A program made the position numbers and the translations under genes. The notes below the pieces were generated by a model. It was not told the origin of the DNA, did no database searches, and saw only the letters and a program-made list of their open reading frames with translations. Positions 52,211-61,499 of a stretch of 64,000 nt of DNA are shown here, one piece after another (the stretch's first letter is position 1; each line of letters starts with the position of its first letter). The stretch is from Geobacter sp. (GTDB lineage: Bacteria; Desulfobacterota; Desulfuromonadia; Geobacterales; Geobacteraceae). The stretch is taken from contig DNJC01000076.1 of the NCBI GenBank assembly GCA_003490025.1, positions 1-64,000 on the forward strand. Reading direction: 5' to 3'.

Positions 52211-52939
52211 ATGCAAGAGCAAAAAATAGCCCTCGTCACAGGGGCAAGCAAGGGAATCGGCGCCGCCATAGCGCTCGTCCTGGCTCGTGACGGTTTCGAT
52301 ATCTGGCTGAATTACCGCTCGGATCACGACGCAGCGGCAGCTATAGCCGGTCAGGTCGAGGCAATGGGACGATCGTGCCGCCTCCTGCCTTTCGACGTCG
52401 CGGATCCGACGGCGGTGCAGGAGAGTCTGGCGCCGCTTCTCGAGAAAGAGTCGCCGCATGTTTTGGTGAACAACGCCGGCTTCGCCAAGGACACCCTCAT
52501 GGTCTGGATGGCGAACAACGAGTGGAAGGACGTGCTCTCCGTCCACCTGGACGGGTTCTTCCTGGTGACCAAGACGGTGCTGGTGGGAATGCTCAAGAAA
52601 AGGGCCGGCAGGATCGTGAATATCGTCTCGACCTCCGGGCAAAGCGGCATGCCCGGGCAGGTGAACTACTCGGCCGCCAAGGCGGGCCTGATCGGGGCGA
52701 CCAAATCGCTGGCGGCGGAGACGGCGAAGCGCAAGGTGCTGGTCAACGCGGTCTCCCCCGGCTTCATCGAGACGGAGATGGTGGCCGGCCTCCCCATGGA
52801 CAAGATCCTCCCGATGATACCGATGGGACGGATCGGCGCACCGGCGGAAGTGGCCGAGGTCGTGTCGTTTCTCTGCTCCGACAAGGCCTCCTATATCACC
52901 GGCCAGGTCATTTCGGTCAACGGCGGAGCCTACATGTAG
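52211..52939 (+). CDS. 3-oxoacyl-ACP reductase (FabG/ApeQ-like)
   Basis: A 242-residue SDR ketoreductase. The cofactor motif ALVTGASKGIGAAIA is near residue 6, NNAG near 84, and the catalytic Ser and Tyr-Lys are in NIVSTSGQSGMPGQVNYSAAKAG near 133-155. SPGFIETEM is typical of FabG. It would reduce the 3-keto group in each elongation round of the polyene chain. ATG 52211 is chosen as the SDR fold begins at once; the frame is open upstream. First gene of the cluster, 66 bp before the ketosynthase. Confidence 0.88.
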   Translation: MQEQKIALVTGASKGIGAAIALVLARDGFDIWLNYRSDHDAAAAIAGQVEAMGRSCRLLPFDVADPTAVQESLAPLLEKESPHVLVNNAGFAKDTLMVWMANNEWKDVLSVHLDGFFLVTKTVLVGMLKKRAGRIVNIVSTSGQSGMPGQVNYSAAKAGLIGATKSLAAETAKRKVLVNAVSPGFIETEMVAGLPMDKILPMIPMGRIGAPAEVAEVVSFLCSDKASYITGQVISVNGGAYM

Positions 52940-53005
52940 CAACCGGCGGGGGCCGCGCCCCTGATGCCGCTTTACCCATCGACAGAATCAACTTTGCGAG
53001 GTGCC

Positions 53006-54226
53006 GTGCATAGAGTCGCCATTACCGGGATAGGGATAGTATCCTGCCTGGGCAACACTGTTGAAACTGTATGCGAAGCCCTGAGGACCGGGCGCTCCGG
53101 GATCGTCCTCGACGAGGAGCGCCGCAGGCTCGGCTTCAGAAGCCCGCTCACCGGCGCGATTGCGGGTTTCGACCCGCGCGCGCTCTTGTCGAAGAAGCAG
53201 TGCAAGACCATGCCGGATTTCGCCGTGCAGGCCCACGCGGCTGCCAGCGACGCGGTGGTCATGTCGGGGCTTACCGACGACCTGGTGCAGAGCCCGGAGA
53301 CCGGCCTGATCTTTGGCTGCGACTCCAGCTGTATCGCGGCCATCGAGCAGGTCGACCTGCTGCGCACCCTCGGCGAGACCACGCTGATCGGCAGCGGCCA
53401 CGTCTTTCGCTCCATGACCTCCTGCATCACCATGAATCTCAACACCCTTTTCAAGACCGGTGGTGCCTGCTGGACCATCAGCTCCGCCTGCTCCAGCGGC
53501 GGCCACGCCATCGGCCAGGCCGCGGACCTGATCGCCTTCGGGCGGCAGGAGAGGGTGATCTGCGGGGGAGCCCAGGAGATCAACTGGGAGTCGATGTGCA
53601 GCTTCGACGGCCTGGGGGCCTTCTCGACCCGCCTCGACGACCCGGAGCGCGCCTCCCGCCCCTTCGACGCCGGACGCGACGGCCTGGTGCCCAGCGGCGG
53701 CGCGGCGGCCGTAGTCCTGGAGCGCTACGACCTGGCCCGGGCGCGCGGCGCGGTCATCCTCGGCGAGATCGGGGGGTACGCCTTCTCCTCGGACGGCAAC
53801 CACATCTCCGTACCGAGCCAGGACGGCCTGCAGCGCGCCATGCGCAAGGCGATCTCCCTGGCCGGCATCAAGGAGTGCGACATCGACTACATCTGCGCCC
53901 ACGCGACCTCCACTCCGGCGGGAGACGGGGCCGAGGCGCGCAACATCTCGGCCGTGTTCGGTCCGCGCACCCCGCCTGTTTCCTCCCTCAAATCGATGAC
54001 CGGGCACGAACTCTGGATGTCGGGAGCCTCGCAGGTGGTCTATTCGACCATCATGGCCCAGCAGGGGTTCATCGCCCCCAATGTCAACTTCACGCAACCG
54101 GACGAGTTCTCTGCGGCTCTCAACATCGCGACCGAGCGGATCGACCGCTCTCCCGAGCACGTGCTCTGCAACTCGGCCGGGTTTGGCGGCACCAACTCCT
54201 GCCTCGTGCTCAGGTTCGCCGGGTGA
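53006..54226 (+). CDS. Beta-ketoacyl-ACP synthase, first copy
   Basis: A 406-residue FabF/KAS-II-type ketosynthase. It starts HRVAITGIGIVSCLGN. The active-site Cys lies in ISSACSSGGHAIGQA near residue 165, one His in CAHATSTPAGDGAEA near 305 and the second in LKSMTGHELWMSGAS near 340, so the Cys-His-His triad is intact. The sequence around the second His is unusual for FabF (GHTLGAAG is common). GTG 53006 is chosen by homology of the N terminus; an ATG at 52964 is possible. Its stop overlaps the next start (GTGA). Confidence 0.88.
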   Translation: MHRVAITGIGIVSCLGNTVETVCEALRTGRSGIVLDEERRRLGFRSPLTGAIAGFDPRALLSKKQCKTMPDFAVQAHAAASDAVVMSGLTDDLVQSPETGLIFGCDSSCIAAIEQVDLLRTLGETTLIGSGHVFRSMTSCITMNLNTLFKTGGACWTISSACSSGGHAIGQAADLIAFGRQERVICGGAQEINWESMCSFDGLGAFSTRLDDPERASRPFDAGRDGLVPSGGAAAVVLERYDLARARGAVILGEIGGYAFSSDGNHISVPSQDGLQRAMRKAISLAGIKECDIDYICAHATSTPAGDGAEARNISAVFGPRTPPVSSLKSMTGHELWMSGASQVVYSTIMAQQGFIAPNVNFTQPDEFSAALNIATERIDRSPEHVLCNSAGFGGTNSCLVLRFAG

Positions 54227-55707
54227 ATTACGATTTCATCGTCATAGGCGCGGGGATTTCCGGCATCACCTCCGCCATCACCCTGGCTCAAAACGGGCTG
54301 CGCGTGGCGCTTCTGGAAAAGGCGGAGCGCACCGCTCCGGTTTTGCGGGGCTTCTCGCGCCGCGGGGTGCATTTCGACACCGGCTTTCACTACACGGGGG
54401 GGCTCGCCAAGGGTGAGCCGCTCGACATCTTCCTGCGCTATCTCGGCATCTCGGACCGGGTCACCACCTTCCCCTTCAATGAAGACGGCTTCGACCTGTT
54501 CCGGTGCGAGAACCCAGGCTTCGAATTCCGGGTGCCGACCGGTTTCGAGAACCTCCGGGAGAGCCTGTGCCAGGCCTTTCCAGCCGAGCGTGCCGCGATC
54601 GACAGCTACCTCGGCCAGGTCCGCTTCACCTGCGCCACCATGCCGTACCTGAACCTCGATGCCGAGATCAGAAACGACTCCGGCCTGCAGAGGATCTTCG
54701 GCGCGACATTGCGGGAAACCCTCGACGCGCTGACCGGCAACGAGATGCTAAAAAGCTTGCTTTCCATGCATTGCCTTTTGTATGGTGTCCCGAGCAACGA
54801 GGTCTCCTTTGCCCAGCACGCGGCGATCGTCGGGAGCTACTACGATTCGGTGCGCGGCATCCGCGGCGGCGGCCTGAGCCTGGCGCGCGCCTTCGACGCC
54901 AGGCTCGCGGAACTCGGCGTCGATGTCCTTTGCTCGCGCGAGGTGGCGGGAATCGAGGTCGCACCGGGCGGAGCGCTTAGCGGCTTGCGGCTCTCCGACG
55001 GCCAGACGCTTCTCTGCAGCGCCGCGATCTCGACGGTCCACCCCCGGATACTCCTGGATATGGCTCCTGCAGGGTCCTTCCGCCCGGCATACCGCAAGCG
55101 CCTCGGCGCACTCGAAGAGACCGTCTCCGCGTTTCTTTGCTTTGCCACGTCCGAAGATACCATCCCGGCGCTTGCCGGAGCGAACAGGTTCCTGCTGCCG
55201 GACGCCGGCTGCATGCGCGAACTCGGCAAGCGGCCGATCGGCAGCGCCGCTCTCTACCTGAGTGGCGCGTACCGGGAAGGGGAGACCGAGCCGCGGGGTT
55301 TCATAGGGATCTGTCCGGTACTCTTCAGCGAAACCGCGGCCTGGCAGTCCGCGGCCGGCAGGCGCTCCGAAGGGTACCGGCAGTACAAGGAGCAGGCGCT
55401 GGGGCTGATGCAAGGGCAGATCGAGCGGGCCTACCCCGACCTGGCCGGAAAGATACGTTCCATCGAGGCCTCCACCCCGCTCACCATCCGGGACTTTTGC
55501 AGTACCCCCCTGGGTGGGCTGTACGGGGTCAAGCACATGGTCGGCCAGTACAACCCGCAGCCGGCCACGAGGATTCCGGGGCTCTTCCTCGCCGGCCAGG
55601 CGGTGGTGGCTCCCGGCCTGATGGGGGCGGTGCTTTCCGGCCTGCTCGCCTGCGGCACGGTGCTCGGACACGACCAGATGAGAAAGGAGCTGAAGGCATG
55701 CTGCTGA
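54223..55707 (+). CDS. CrtI/CrtISO-like FAD-dependent oxidoreductase
   Basis: A 494-residue flavoprotein of the phytoene desaturase/carotenoid isomerase/RetSat superfamily. The FAD motif YDFIVIGAGISGITSAITLA is at residues 3-22, followed by RGFSRRGVHFDTGFHYTGG near 42. The C-terminal FAD-binding pattern is IPGLFLAGQAVVAPGLMGAV near 455. GTG 54223 overlaps the ketosynthase stop by 4 bp, and the 3' end overlaps the second ketosynthase by 10 bp. Related enzymes desaturate, saturate or isomerise polyenes; here it may act on the polyene chain or its geometry. This is inference from context. Confidence 0.85.
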   Translation: MNYDFIVIGAGISGITSAITLAQNGLRVALLEKAERTAPVLRGFSRRGVHFDTGFHYTGGLAKGEPLDIFLRYLGISDRVTTFPFNEDGFDLFRCENPGFEFRVPTGFENLRESLCQAFPAERAAIDSYLGQVRFTCATMPYLNLDAEIRNDSGLQRIFGATLRETLDALTGNEMLKSLLSMHCLLYGVPSNEVSFAQHAAIVGSYYDSVRGIRGGGLSLARAFDARLAELGVDVLCSREVAGIEVAPGGALSGLRLSDGQTLLCSAAISTVHPRILLDMAPAGSFRPAYRKRLGALEETVSAFLCFATSEDTIPALAGANRFLLPDAGCMRELGKRPIGSAALYLSGAYREGETEPRGFIGICPVLFSETAAWQSAAGRRSEGYRQYKEQALGLMQGQIERAYPDLAGKIRSIEASTPLTIRDFCSTPLGGLYGVKHMVGQYNPQPATRIPGLFLAGQAVVAPGLMGAVLSGLLACGTVLGHDQMRKELKACC

Positions 55708-56930
55708 GAAGAGTGGTGATAACCGGGATCGGGGTGGTATCCCCCTTCGGTCGCGGCCTCGATAAGCTGATGGCGGCCCTGGTCGCCGGGGAGAGCGGGG
55801 TGGTTCCGCTGCCTGCCCTGGCCGGGATAACCGGCATGCGGACCCGGGTGGCGGCCCTTGCCACCGGTGTCGACCCGATGGAGATACCGCGCAAGTTCCG
55901 GCGCTCCATGTCGAGCATGTCCGTTTTTGCCGCCCTCGCCTGCCAGGATGCCGCTGCCATGGCGGGAGTCGGCCCGGAGCAGTTCGGGGGTGGGCGGCTG
56001 GGCGTCTCCATCGGCTCCACCACCGGCAGCCCGCAGACCATGGAGGAGTTCTTCAAGGATTTCGGGGCCGACAACAGCCTGGAGCGGATGAAGTCGACGC
56101 TCTTCTTCCATATCATGAACCACAGCTGCGCCTCGAACGTGGCCCAGGCGCTCGGCGTCACCGGCCGGATCCTGGCGCCGGCCGCCGCCTGCTCCACCAG
56201 CAGCCACGCGATCGGCTACGCGGCCGAGATGATCGGCCTCGGCAAGCAGGACTTCATGCTCTGCGGCGGGGCGGACGAATTCCACCCGCTCACCTCGGGC
56301 ACCTTCGACATCATAAACGCCGCCTCGGTGGCGTATAACGACTCGCCGACCAGCACGCCGCGCCCCTTCGACAGGGACCGCGACGGCATCGTCTGCGGCG
56401 AGGGGAGCGGGATACTGCTCCTCGAGTCGCTCGATTCGGCCCTGGCGCGCGGCGCCGACGTGCTGGCGGAGGTCGCCGGTTTCGCCACCAACTCCGACCC
56501 GGGCAGCATCGCCAACCCCGACGCGTCCTGCATCGCGCAGTGCATGCGGCTGGCGCTGGCCGACGCCGAACTGGAGCCGGGGGAGGTCGACTACGTCAAC
56601 GCCCACGCCACGGCGACCGAGCAGGGGGACATCGCGGAATGTGCCGCCATTGCCGAGGTGTTCGGCGGGGCGACGCCGACCAGCAGCCTCAAGGGGCACC
56701 TGGGGCACACCATGGCGGCCAGCGGCGCCCTGGAGCTTGCCGCCTGCGTCGGCATGATCCGCCGGGGGATGCTGATCCCGACCTTGAACCTGGACAACGT
56801 CGACCCGCGCTGCGCCAACGTGCTGCATCCCCGGAAGGTGGGTGTAGGGCGGTGCGAAACGGTAATCAAAAACAACTTTGCCTTGGGTGGCGTAAATTCA
56901 TCCATAATTTTAAGGAGATACCATCAATGA
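55698..56930 (+). CDS. Beta-ketoacyl-ACP synthase, second copy
   Basis: A 410-residue ketosynthase starting LLRRVVITGIGVVSPFGRG. The triad is complete: Cys in PAAACSTSSHAIGYA near residue 158, His in NAHATATEQGD near 300 and His in LKGHLGHTMAASGALE near 333. It differs clearly from the first copy, so the two probably have separate jobs, for example priming/chain length control versus elongation, as in aryl polyene systems. ATG 55698 overlaps the oxidoreductase gene by 10 bp, and the ACP start overlaps its stop (ATGA). Confidence 0.9.
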   Translation: MLLRRVVITGIGVVSPFGRGLDKLMAALVAGESGVVPLPALAGITGMRTRVAALATGVDPMEIPRKFRRSMSSMSVFAALACQDAAAMAGVGPEQFGGGRLGVSIGSTTGSPQTMEEFFKDFGADNSLERMKSTLFFHIMNHSCASNVAQALGVTGRILAPAAACSTSSHAIGYAAEMIGLGKQDFMLCGGADEFHPLTSGTFDIINAASVAYNDSPTSTPRPFDRDRDGIVCGEGSGILLLESLDSALARGADVLAEVAGFATNSDPGSIANPDASCIAQCMRLALADAELEPGEVDYVNAHATATEQGDIAECAAIAEVFGGATPTSSLKGHLGHTMAASGALELAACVGMIRRGMLIPTLNLDNVDPRCANVLHPRKVGVGRCETVIKNNFALGGVNSSIILRRYHQ

Positions 56931-57187
56931 CCGACCAGGAAATCATAGAGCGGATCAACAGCTCTCTGGCAGAGGAGTTCGAGTACGATCTCGCGGCCAT
57001 GACGCCGGAGACGACTCTTTTCGAGGATATGGGGCTGGACAGCCTGGACATAGTGGATCTGGTGATCGTGCTTGAGACGGCTTTCGGCATGAAGGTGCGC
57101 GAGGAGGAGGCGATCCGGAAGATCAGCACCCTGGGGGACATCCACACCTTCGTCATCGGCAAGAAACGTCAGACCGAGGGTGCCTAG
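56927..57187 (+). CDS. Acyl carrier protein
   Basis: An 86-residue ACP with the phosphopantetheine attachment Ser in EDMGLDSLDIVDLVIVLE near residue 38. It begins MTDQEIIERINSSLAEEFEY and is acidic, as usual. It carries the growing polyene or the aryl starter. Aryl polyene clusters commonly have two ACPs; only this one is inside the window. It overlaps the ketosynthase stop by 4 bp and the acyltransferase start by 8 bp. Confidence 0.92.
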   Translation: MTDQEIIERINSSLAEEFEYDLAAMTPETTLFEDMGLDSLDIVDLVIVLETAFGMKVREEEAIRKISTLGDIHTFVIGKKRQTEGA

Positions 57188-57989
57188 AGAAGTGACGGGA
57201 CGTTTAGACGAGAGGCGCCGATCAGAGGCCAGAAAAAGCAACCCCGTCCAGGTCGTACTGCTGAACCTGCTGTTCTACCCCTTGATGACGCTCTGGATCG
57301 TGGCCGGGATCATCGCGTCCCCCCTCTGCCTGGTCCTTTGCAAGCTCGTCACCGGCTGGGACTGGGGGCGGGTCACCCGCTACCTGATCGCGATCCACGG
57401 CTACGGTCTGATCGTCATCATCTCGCCCCTGGTCGGCTTCTCCCGCGAGCAGTTCGAGAACGTCGAGGGGCCCTGCATCATGGTTGTCAACCACCTCTCC
57501 TTCTTCGACAGCTACTTCATGGCAGCGCTCCCAACTTACGACATCATCTTCGCCGTCGGGGCATGGCCGTTCAAGATGTACTGGTACACCCTCTTCATGC
57601 GCCTGGCGCGTTACCTCGACGTGGAGCAGGGGGACTGGGACGAGGTAACGCGGACCTGCACGGAGAGCTTCTCCAGGAAGGGGACGGTGCTCTTCTTCCC
57701 GGAGGGGCACCGCTCCAGGACCGGGAAGCTGCAGCCTTTTTATACAGGGGCGTTCCGGCTCTCCAAGGAGACCGGCGTGCCGATAGTGCCGCTTTGCATC
57801 ACCGGCACCGATCAGCTCCTCCCCCCGGGGAAGTTCGCGCTGCACCCCGCCCGGGTGCGGCTGCGGGCGCTCCCGCCGGTCGACCCCGCCGCCTTTCCCG
57901 GGAATAACGGACACGCGGCGATGCGCCGGGCGGTGCGGGAGCAGATGGCGCAGACCCTGAAGGAGATGCAGGGGGAATCGTGCTTGTGA
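57180..57989 (+). CDS. PlsC-like lysophospholipid acyltransferase
   Basis: A 269-residue membrane-associated acyltransferase. Two hydrophobic segments near the N terminus are followed by MVVNHLSFFDSYFMA (HX4D motif) near residue 98 and LFFPEGHRSRTGKLQ near 168, with VPIVPLCITGTD near 199. PlsC-like enzymes in aryl polyene and flexirubin clusters are thought to attach the polyene acyl chain to a lipid or sugar head. The start is a GTG at 57180 inside the ACP gene; the ligase start overlaps its end by 10 bp. Confidence 0.88.
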   Translation: MPREVTGRLDERRRSEARKSNPVQVVLLNLLFYPLMTLWIVAGIIASPLCLVLCKLVTGWDWGRVTRYLIAIHGYGLIVIISPLVGFSREQFENVEGPCIMVVNHLSFFDSYFMAALPTYDIIFAVGAWPFKMYWYTLFMRLARYLDVEQGDWDEVTRTCTESFSRKGTVLFFPEGHRSRTGKLQPFYTGAFRLSKETGVPIVPLCITGTDQLLPPGKFALHPARVRLRALPPVDPAAFPGNNGHAAMRRAVREQMAQTLKEMQGESCL

Positions 57990-59308
57990 AAACCGGACGC
58001 GGGACATGGGATGCCGTCGCAGGCGCGAAGCTCGCGCGCGCCGACCGGCAGCTGATCGCCGACCGGCAGGACGAACTGCTGAACCGGCATGTCCGGTACT
58101 GCGCCACGCACTCCCCCTTCTACCGTGAGCTGTTGCAGCGGGCCGGGGTGGCGCCGGCGGAGGTGCTGCGGGTAAGCGACCTGGCGCGGCTCCCCCTGAC
58201 GGAAAAGCACCACCTGGAAAGCCGCCACGGCGACTTCCTCGCCGTCCCGCAGCGCGAGGTGACCGATCTCTGCCTCACCTCCGGCACTACCGGCAAGTCG
58301 GTCGCCATGCTGCAGGACAACGGCGACCTGGACCGCCTCGCCTACAACGAGGAGATATCGTTTCGCGGCGTCGGGATCACGCAGGAGGACCGGGTGCTGG
58401 TCGCCGCCGCCATCGACCGCTGCTTCATGGCGGGACTCGCCTACTTCCTCGGGCTGACCAGGATCGGCGCGACGGTGATCCGCGGCGGCTCCGGCAGCTC
58501 CGGTGTTCACGCCGAACTGGTGAAAGGGTGTCGCCCCAGCGCCATCGTCGGCGTCCCGTCGCTTCTTCTGGGGGTCGCCGAAAAGCTGCGGCAGCAAGGG
58601 GTCGATCCGGCGACGCTCGGCGTCACCCGCCTCGTCTGCATCGGAGAACCGGTGCGCCGGGAGGACTTCGCCCTGTCGCCCCTGGGGGAGCGGCTTTTCG
58701 CCCGGTGGGGCTGCCAGATCTTCGGGACCTACGCCAGTACCGAGATGGCCACCTCCTTCACCGACTGCCCCTGCGGCCTCGGAGGTCACCTGCACCCCGA
58801 CCTGATCGTGGTGGAGATCGTGGACGAGGACGGGAAGCCGGTTCCGGACGGCTGCCCGGGTGAGGTGGTGGCGACGCCGCTTGGCGTATCGGCCATGCCG
58901 CTCATCCGTTTCCGGACCGGCGACATAGCCTCGCTGCACAGCGACCCCTGCCCCTGCGGCAGGAACTCCCCGCGCCTGGGTCCCGTGGTGGGACGCAAGT
59001 CCCAGATGCTCAAGTATCGCGGCGCGACCGTGTACCCGCCCGCCATAGCGTCCGTGCTCCAGGGGATGCAGGGGGTGCAGGGTTTCTACATCGAGGCGGA
59101 GAGCGAGTTTGCCCTCTCCGACAGGATACGGGTCGTGGTCGGCTCCGGGGACCCCGGGCTCGACGCCTCCCATGTCGCCAGGCAGATCGCGGCCGCCATC
59201 CGGGTCACCCCCGAGGTGGTCATCGTCCCGCCGGAGGAAGTGCTCCGTGTGACCATCCGGGAGGACAAGCGAAAGCCGGTCGTCTTCTTCGACCGCCGCA
59301 CCCCCTGA
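57980..59308 (+). CDS. PaaK-like acyl/aryl-adenylating ligase
   Basis: A 442-residue AMP-forming ligase of the phenylacetate-CoA ligase (PaaK/ApeH-like) type. Phosphate-binding TDLCLTSGTTGKSVAM is near residue 92, FGTYASTEMATSFTDC near 248, then IRFRTGDIASL near 310 and CPCGRNSPRLGPVVGRKSQM near 328, and a C-terminal Lys region REDKRKPVVFF. It would activate the aromatic starter acid, probably the 4-hydroxycinnamate supplied by the next gene, for loading on the ACP or CoA. GTG 57980 overlaps the acyltransferase by 10 bp. Confidence 0.87.
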   Translation: MLVKTGRGTWDAVAGAKLARADRQLIADRQDELLNRHVRYCATHSPFYRELLQRAGVAPAEVLRVSDLARLPLTEKHHLESRHGDFLAVPQREVTDLCLTSGTTGKSVAMLQDNGDLDRLAYNEEISFRGVGITQEDRVLVAAAIDRCFMAGLAYFLGLTRIGATVIRGGSGSSGVHAELVKGCRPSAIVGVPSLLLGVAEKLRQQGVDPATLGVTRLVCIGEPVRREDFALSPLGERLFARWGCQIFGTYASTEMATSFTDCPCGLGGHLHPDLIVVEIVDEDGKPVPDGCPGEVVATPLGVSAMPLIRFRTGDIASLHSDPCPCGRNSPRLGPVVGRKSQMLKYRGATVYPPAIASVLQGMQGVQGFYIEAESEFALSDRIRVVVGSGDPGLDASHVARQIAAAIRVTPEVVIVPPEEVLRVTIREDKRKPVVFFDRRTP

Positions 59309-59328
59309 CCCGCGGGAAGTACCCGGTC

Positions 59329-59430
59329 CTGTAGGAGCGGCATTCCTGCAGCTTCGGAAGGCAAATCCCCCCCGCCCCCCTTTGCTAAAGGGGGGAAAGG
59401 CCGCCCCTCCCCTTGAAGGGGAGGGAGGTT
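59329..59430. repeat. Repeat cluster splitting the pigment operon
   Basis: The spacer 59309-59454 holds a partial copy of the CTGTAGGAGCGGCATTCCTG repeat (59329-59349), a CCCCCCTTT/AAAGGGGGG palindrome and a CCCCTCCCCTT/AAGGGGAGGG palindrome. It is the only sizeable gap in the otherwise overlapping cluster and may have inserted there. Confidence 0.8.
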
Positions 59431-59454
59431 CACTACAGAAAAAGGATCACTACC

Positions 59455-61044
59455 ATGCCCAACCGTCCCGCAGTAATTCTCAACGGTTACGACCTAACCG
59501 TCGAAGATATCGTCGCCATCGGCATCGGAGACAAGCAGGTGGCGCTCGACCCGGCCGCCGTCGAGCGCTGCCGCGCCAGCCGCGCCTTCCTCGAGGAGGA
59601 GGTGGCGGCACGCCGGATCATCTACGGCGTGAACACCTCGTTCGGCCCCATGTGCAACAAGATCATCGAGGACTCCGAGATCGAGGCGCTCCAGGTGAAC
59701 CTGATCAGGAGCCACGCGGCAGGCCTGGGCGACCCGCTAAAGCCGTACATCGCCGTCGCCATCATGGCGGTGCGCCTCAACACGCTGGTGAAGGGGTATT
59801 CCGGGGTCCGCATCGAACTCCTCGAGTTCATGAGGGACCTGGTGAACCGCGGCGTCGCCGCCTACATCCCCGAGTGCGGCTCGGTCGGGGCCTCCGGCGA
59901 CCTGATCCACCTGGCGCACCTCTCCCTCACCGTCATAGGGGAAGGGAAGTCGTACTACGAAAACGAGCTGCACGACACGGCGGAACTGTTCAAGAAGCTC
60001 GGCATCACCCCGATGAAGCTCTCCTTCAAGGAGGGGATCGCCCTCATGAACGGCACCAGCGCCATGACGGCCCTGGCCGGCTTCGCCCTGTTCGGCGCCA
60101 AGAAGCTCCTGCGTCTCTCCTGCGTCACCGGCGCCTTCGCCCTGGAGATCTTCGGCGGCATCGACGACGCCTTCGACGAGGACCTGCACCTGGTCAAACC
60201 GCACCCGGGGCAGCTCAAGGTGGCCGAGACCATCCGCAACCTCTACGCCGGCTCCGGCAACATCACCCTCAGAAAGGACATGCACGATAGAATCCGCGGC
60301 CACGAGACCGAGGGGCCGGTCTACGAGACCAGCATCAACGTGCAGGACGTCTACTCCATCCGCTGCACCCCCCAGATCCTCGCCCCCGTCATGGAGGTCA
60401 TCGAGGCCGCCGCGCGGACGGTGGAGATCGAGGCGAACTCCTCCAACGACAACCCGATCATCGTGCCGGATAAGAAGAAGATCATCCACGGCGGGAACTT
60501 CCACGGGCAGAGCATCGGCCTCGCCATGGACACGCTCTGCATGGCGATAGCCACCCTCTGCACCCTCTCCGAGCGCAGGACCAACAAGTTCCTGGACCGC
60601 AACCTCAACGAGGGGCTCCCGGAGTTCCTGATCCCCGGGACCCTCGGGCTCACCATGGGTTTCATGGGGGCGCAGTACCTGGCCACCTCCACCACCGCCG
60701 AGAACCGCCAGCTGGCCAACCCGGTCTCCACCAATTCCATCTCCAGCAACGCCTCGAACCAGGACGTGGTCAGCATGGGGACCGTCGCCGCCAGGAAGGC
60801 GTTCAAGTCGGTCAGTAACGCGAAGCACGTGCTGACCCTCGAGGTCCTGGCCGACCTCCAGGCGCTTTCCTTCAGAAACGCCGACCGTCTCGGAGGCGGA
60901 ACGAGCCGGATCTACCAGATCCTGGAGAGGGATTTCTCCGTCTACGACAACACGACCATCTTCCACGAGAGCCTGGTGAAGTTCAGGAAAATCCTCTTTT
61001 CCAGCCAGATCCTCGACGACCTCGAAGGGTACTGCCGCCCATGA
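59455..61044 (+). CDS. MIO-type aromatic amino acid ammonia-lyase (tyrosine ammonia-lyase-like)
   Basis: A 529-residue HAL/PAL/TAL-family enzyme. The MIO prosthetic group forms from Ala-Ser-Gly in CGSVGASGDLIHLAHLSL near residue 143. Other family motifs are IIYGVNTSFGPM near 57, ANSSNDNPII near 330 and STTAENRQLANPVS near 420. The selectivity position in NLIRSHAAGLG is Ser-His, as in histidine lyases but also, from memory, in the tyrosine-specific lyase of Flavobacterium johnsoniae, which the surrounding pattern resembles more. In a polyene pigment cluster, 4-coumarate formation from tyrosine is the likely role. No hut genes are nearby. AAGGA lies upstream of ATG 59455. Confidence 0.87.
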   Translation: MPNRPAVILNGYDLTVEDIVAIGIGDKQVALDPAAVERCRASRAFLEEEVAARRIIYGVNTSFGPMCNKIIEDSEIEALQVNLIRSHAAGLGDPLKPYIAVAIMAVRLNTLVKGYSGVRIELLEFMRDLVNRGVAAYIPECGSVGASGDLIHLAHLSLTVIGEGKSYYENELHDTAELFKKLGITPMKLSFKEGIALMNGTSAMTALAGFALFGAKKLLRLSCVTGAFALEIFGGIDDAFDEDLHLVKPHPGQLKVAETIRNLYAGSGNITLRKDMHDRIRGHETEGPVYETSINVQDVYSIRCTPQILAPVMEVIEAAARTVEIEANSSNDNPIIVPDKKKIIHGGNFHGQSIGLAMDTLCMAIATLCTLSERRTNKFLDRNLNEGLPEFLIPGTLGLTMGFMGAQYLATSTTAENRQLANPVSTNSISSNASNQDVVSMGTVAARKAFKSVSNAKHVLTLEVLADLQALSFRNADRLGGGTSRIYQILERDFSVYDNTTIFHESLVKFRKILFSSQILDDLEGYCRP

Positions 61045-61499
61045 AGGCCGACCTGACGCTCCCCCTTCCCGCCGAGCGGTTCATCCCGCATCGCCTCCCC
61101 ATGAGGCTCGTGGAGACGCTCCTCTCCTGCGAGGACGCCGCGGGCGTTGTGGAGACGGCCGTCGCCGCCAACGGACCGTTGACCGGTGCGGACGGGGCGC
61201 TCGACGACGTCGCCTTCGTCGAACTCCTGGCGCAGGGGTACGCGGTGATCAAGGGGTACGACGATCTTTTCAACGGCAAGGAGATTTCCAAAGGGTACCT
61301 GGTCGGCATCAAGAAGATCCAGGTGAAGGGAAGGGCCGCGGCCGGCGACCGGCTGCTGATCCGGATCAGGACGGTCGGGAGATTCGAGGGGTTCGCCGTG
61401 GCCGAGGGGGAGGTCGAGCGGGAGGGGGAGATCCTCGCCTGCGGGAGCATCAAGCTCTGGATCGTTCCCTCGGACCCAGCGGCCGGGGGGGCGGCGTGA
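61041..61499 (+). CDS. Hotdog-fold 3-hydroxyacyl-ACP dehydratase (ApeP-like)
   Basis: A 152-residue hotdog protein. The motif ERFIPHRLPMRLVETLLSCE near residue 12 with its His and the acidic VAFVELLAQGYAVIKGYDD near 55 match FabZ-like dehydratases of aryl polyene clusters. It would remove water after each ketoreduction to leave the conjugated double bond. Its start overlaps the lyase stop by 4 bp (ATGA), and its own stop overlaps the LolA-like start (GTGA). Confidence 0.85.
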   Translation: MKADLTLPLPAERFIPHRLPMRLVETLLSCEDAAGVVETAVAANGPLTGADGALDDVAFVELLAQGYAVIKGYDDLFNGKEISKGYLVGIKKIQVKGRAAAGDRLLIRIRTVGRFEGFAVAEGEVEREGEILACGSIKLWIVPSDPAAGGAA

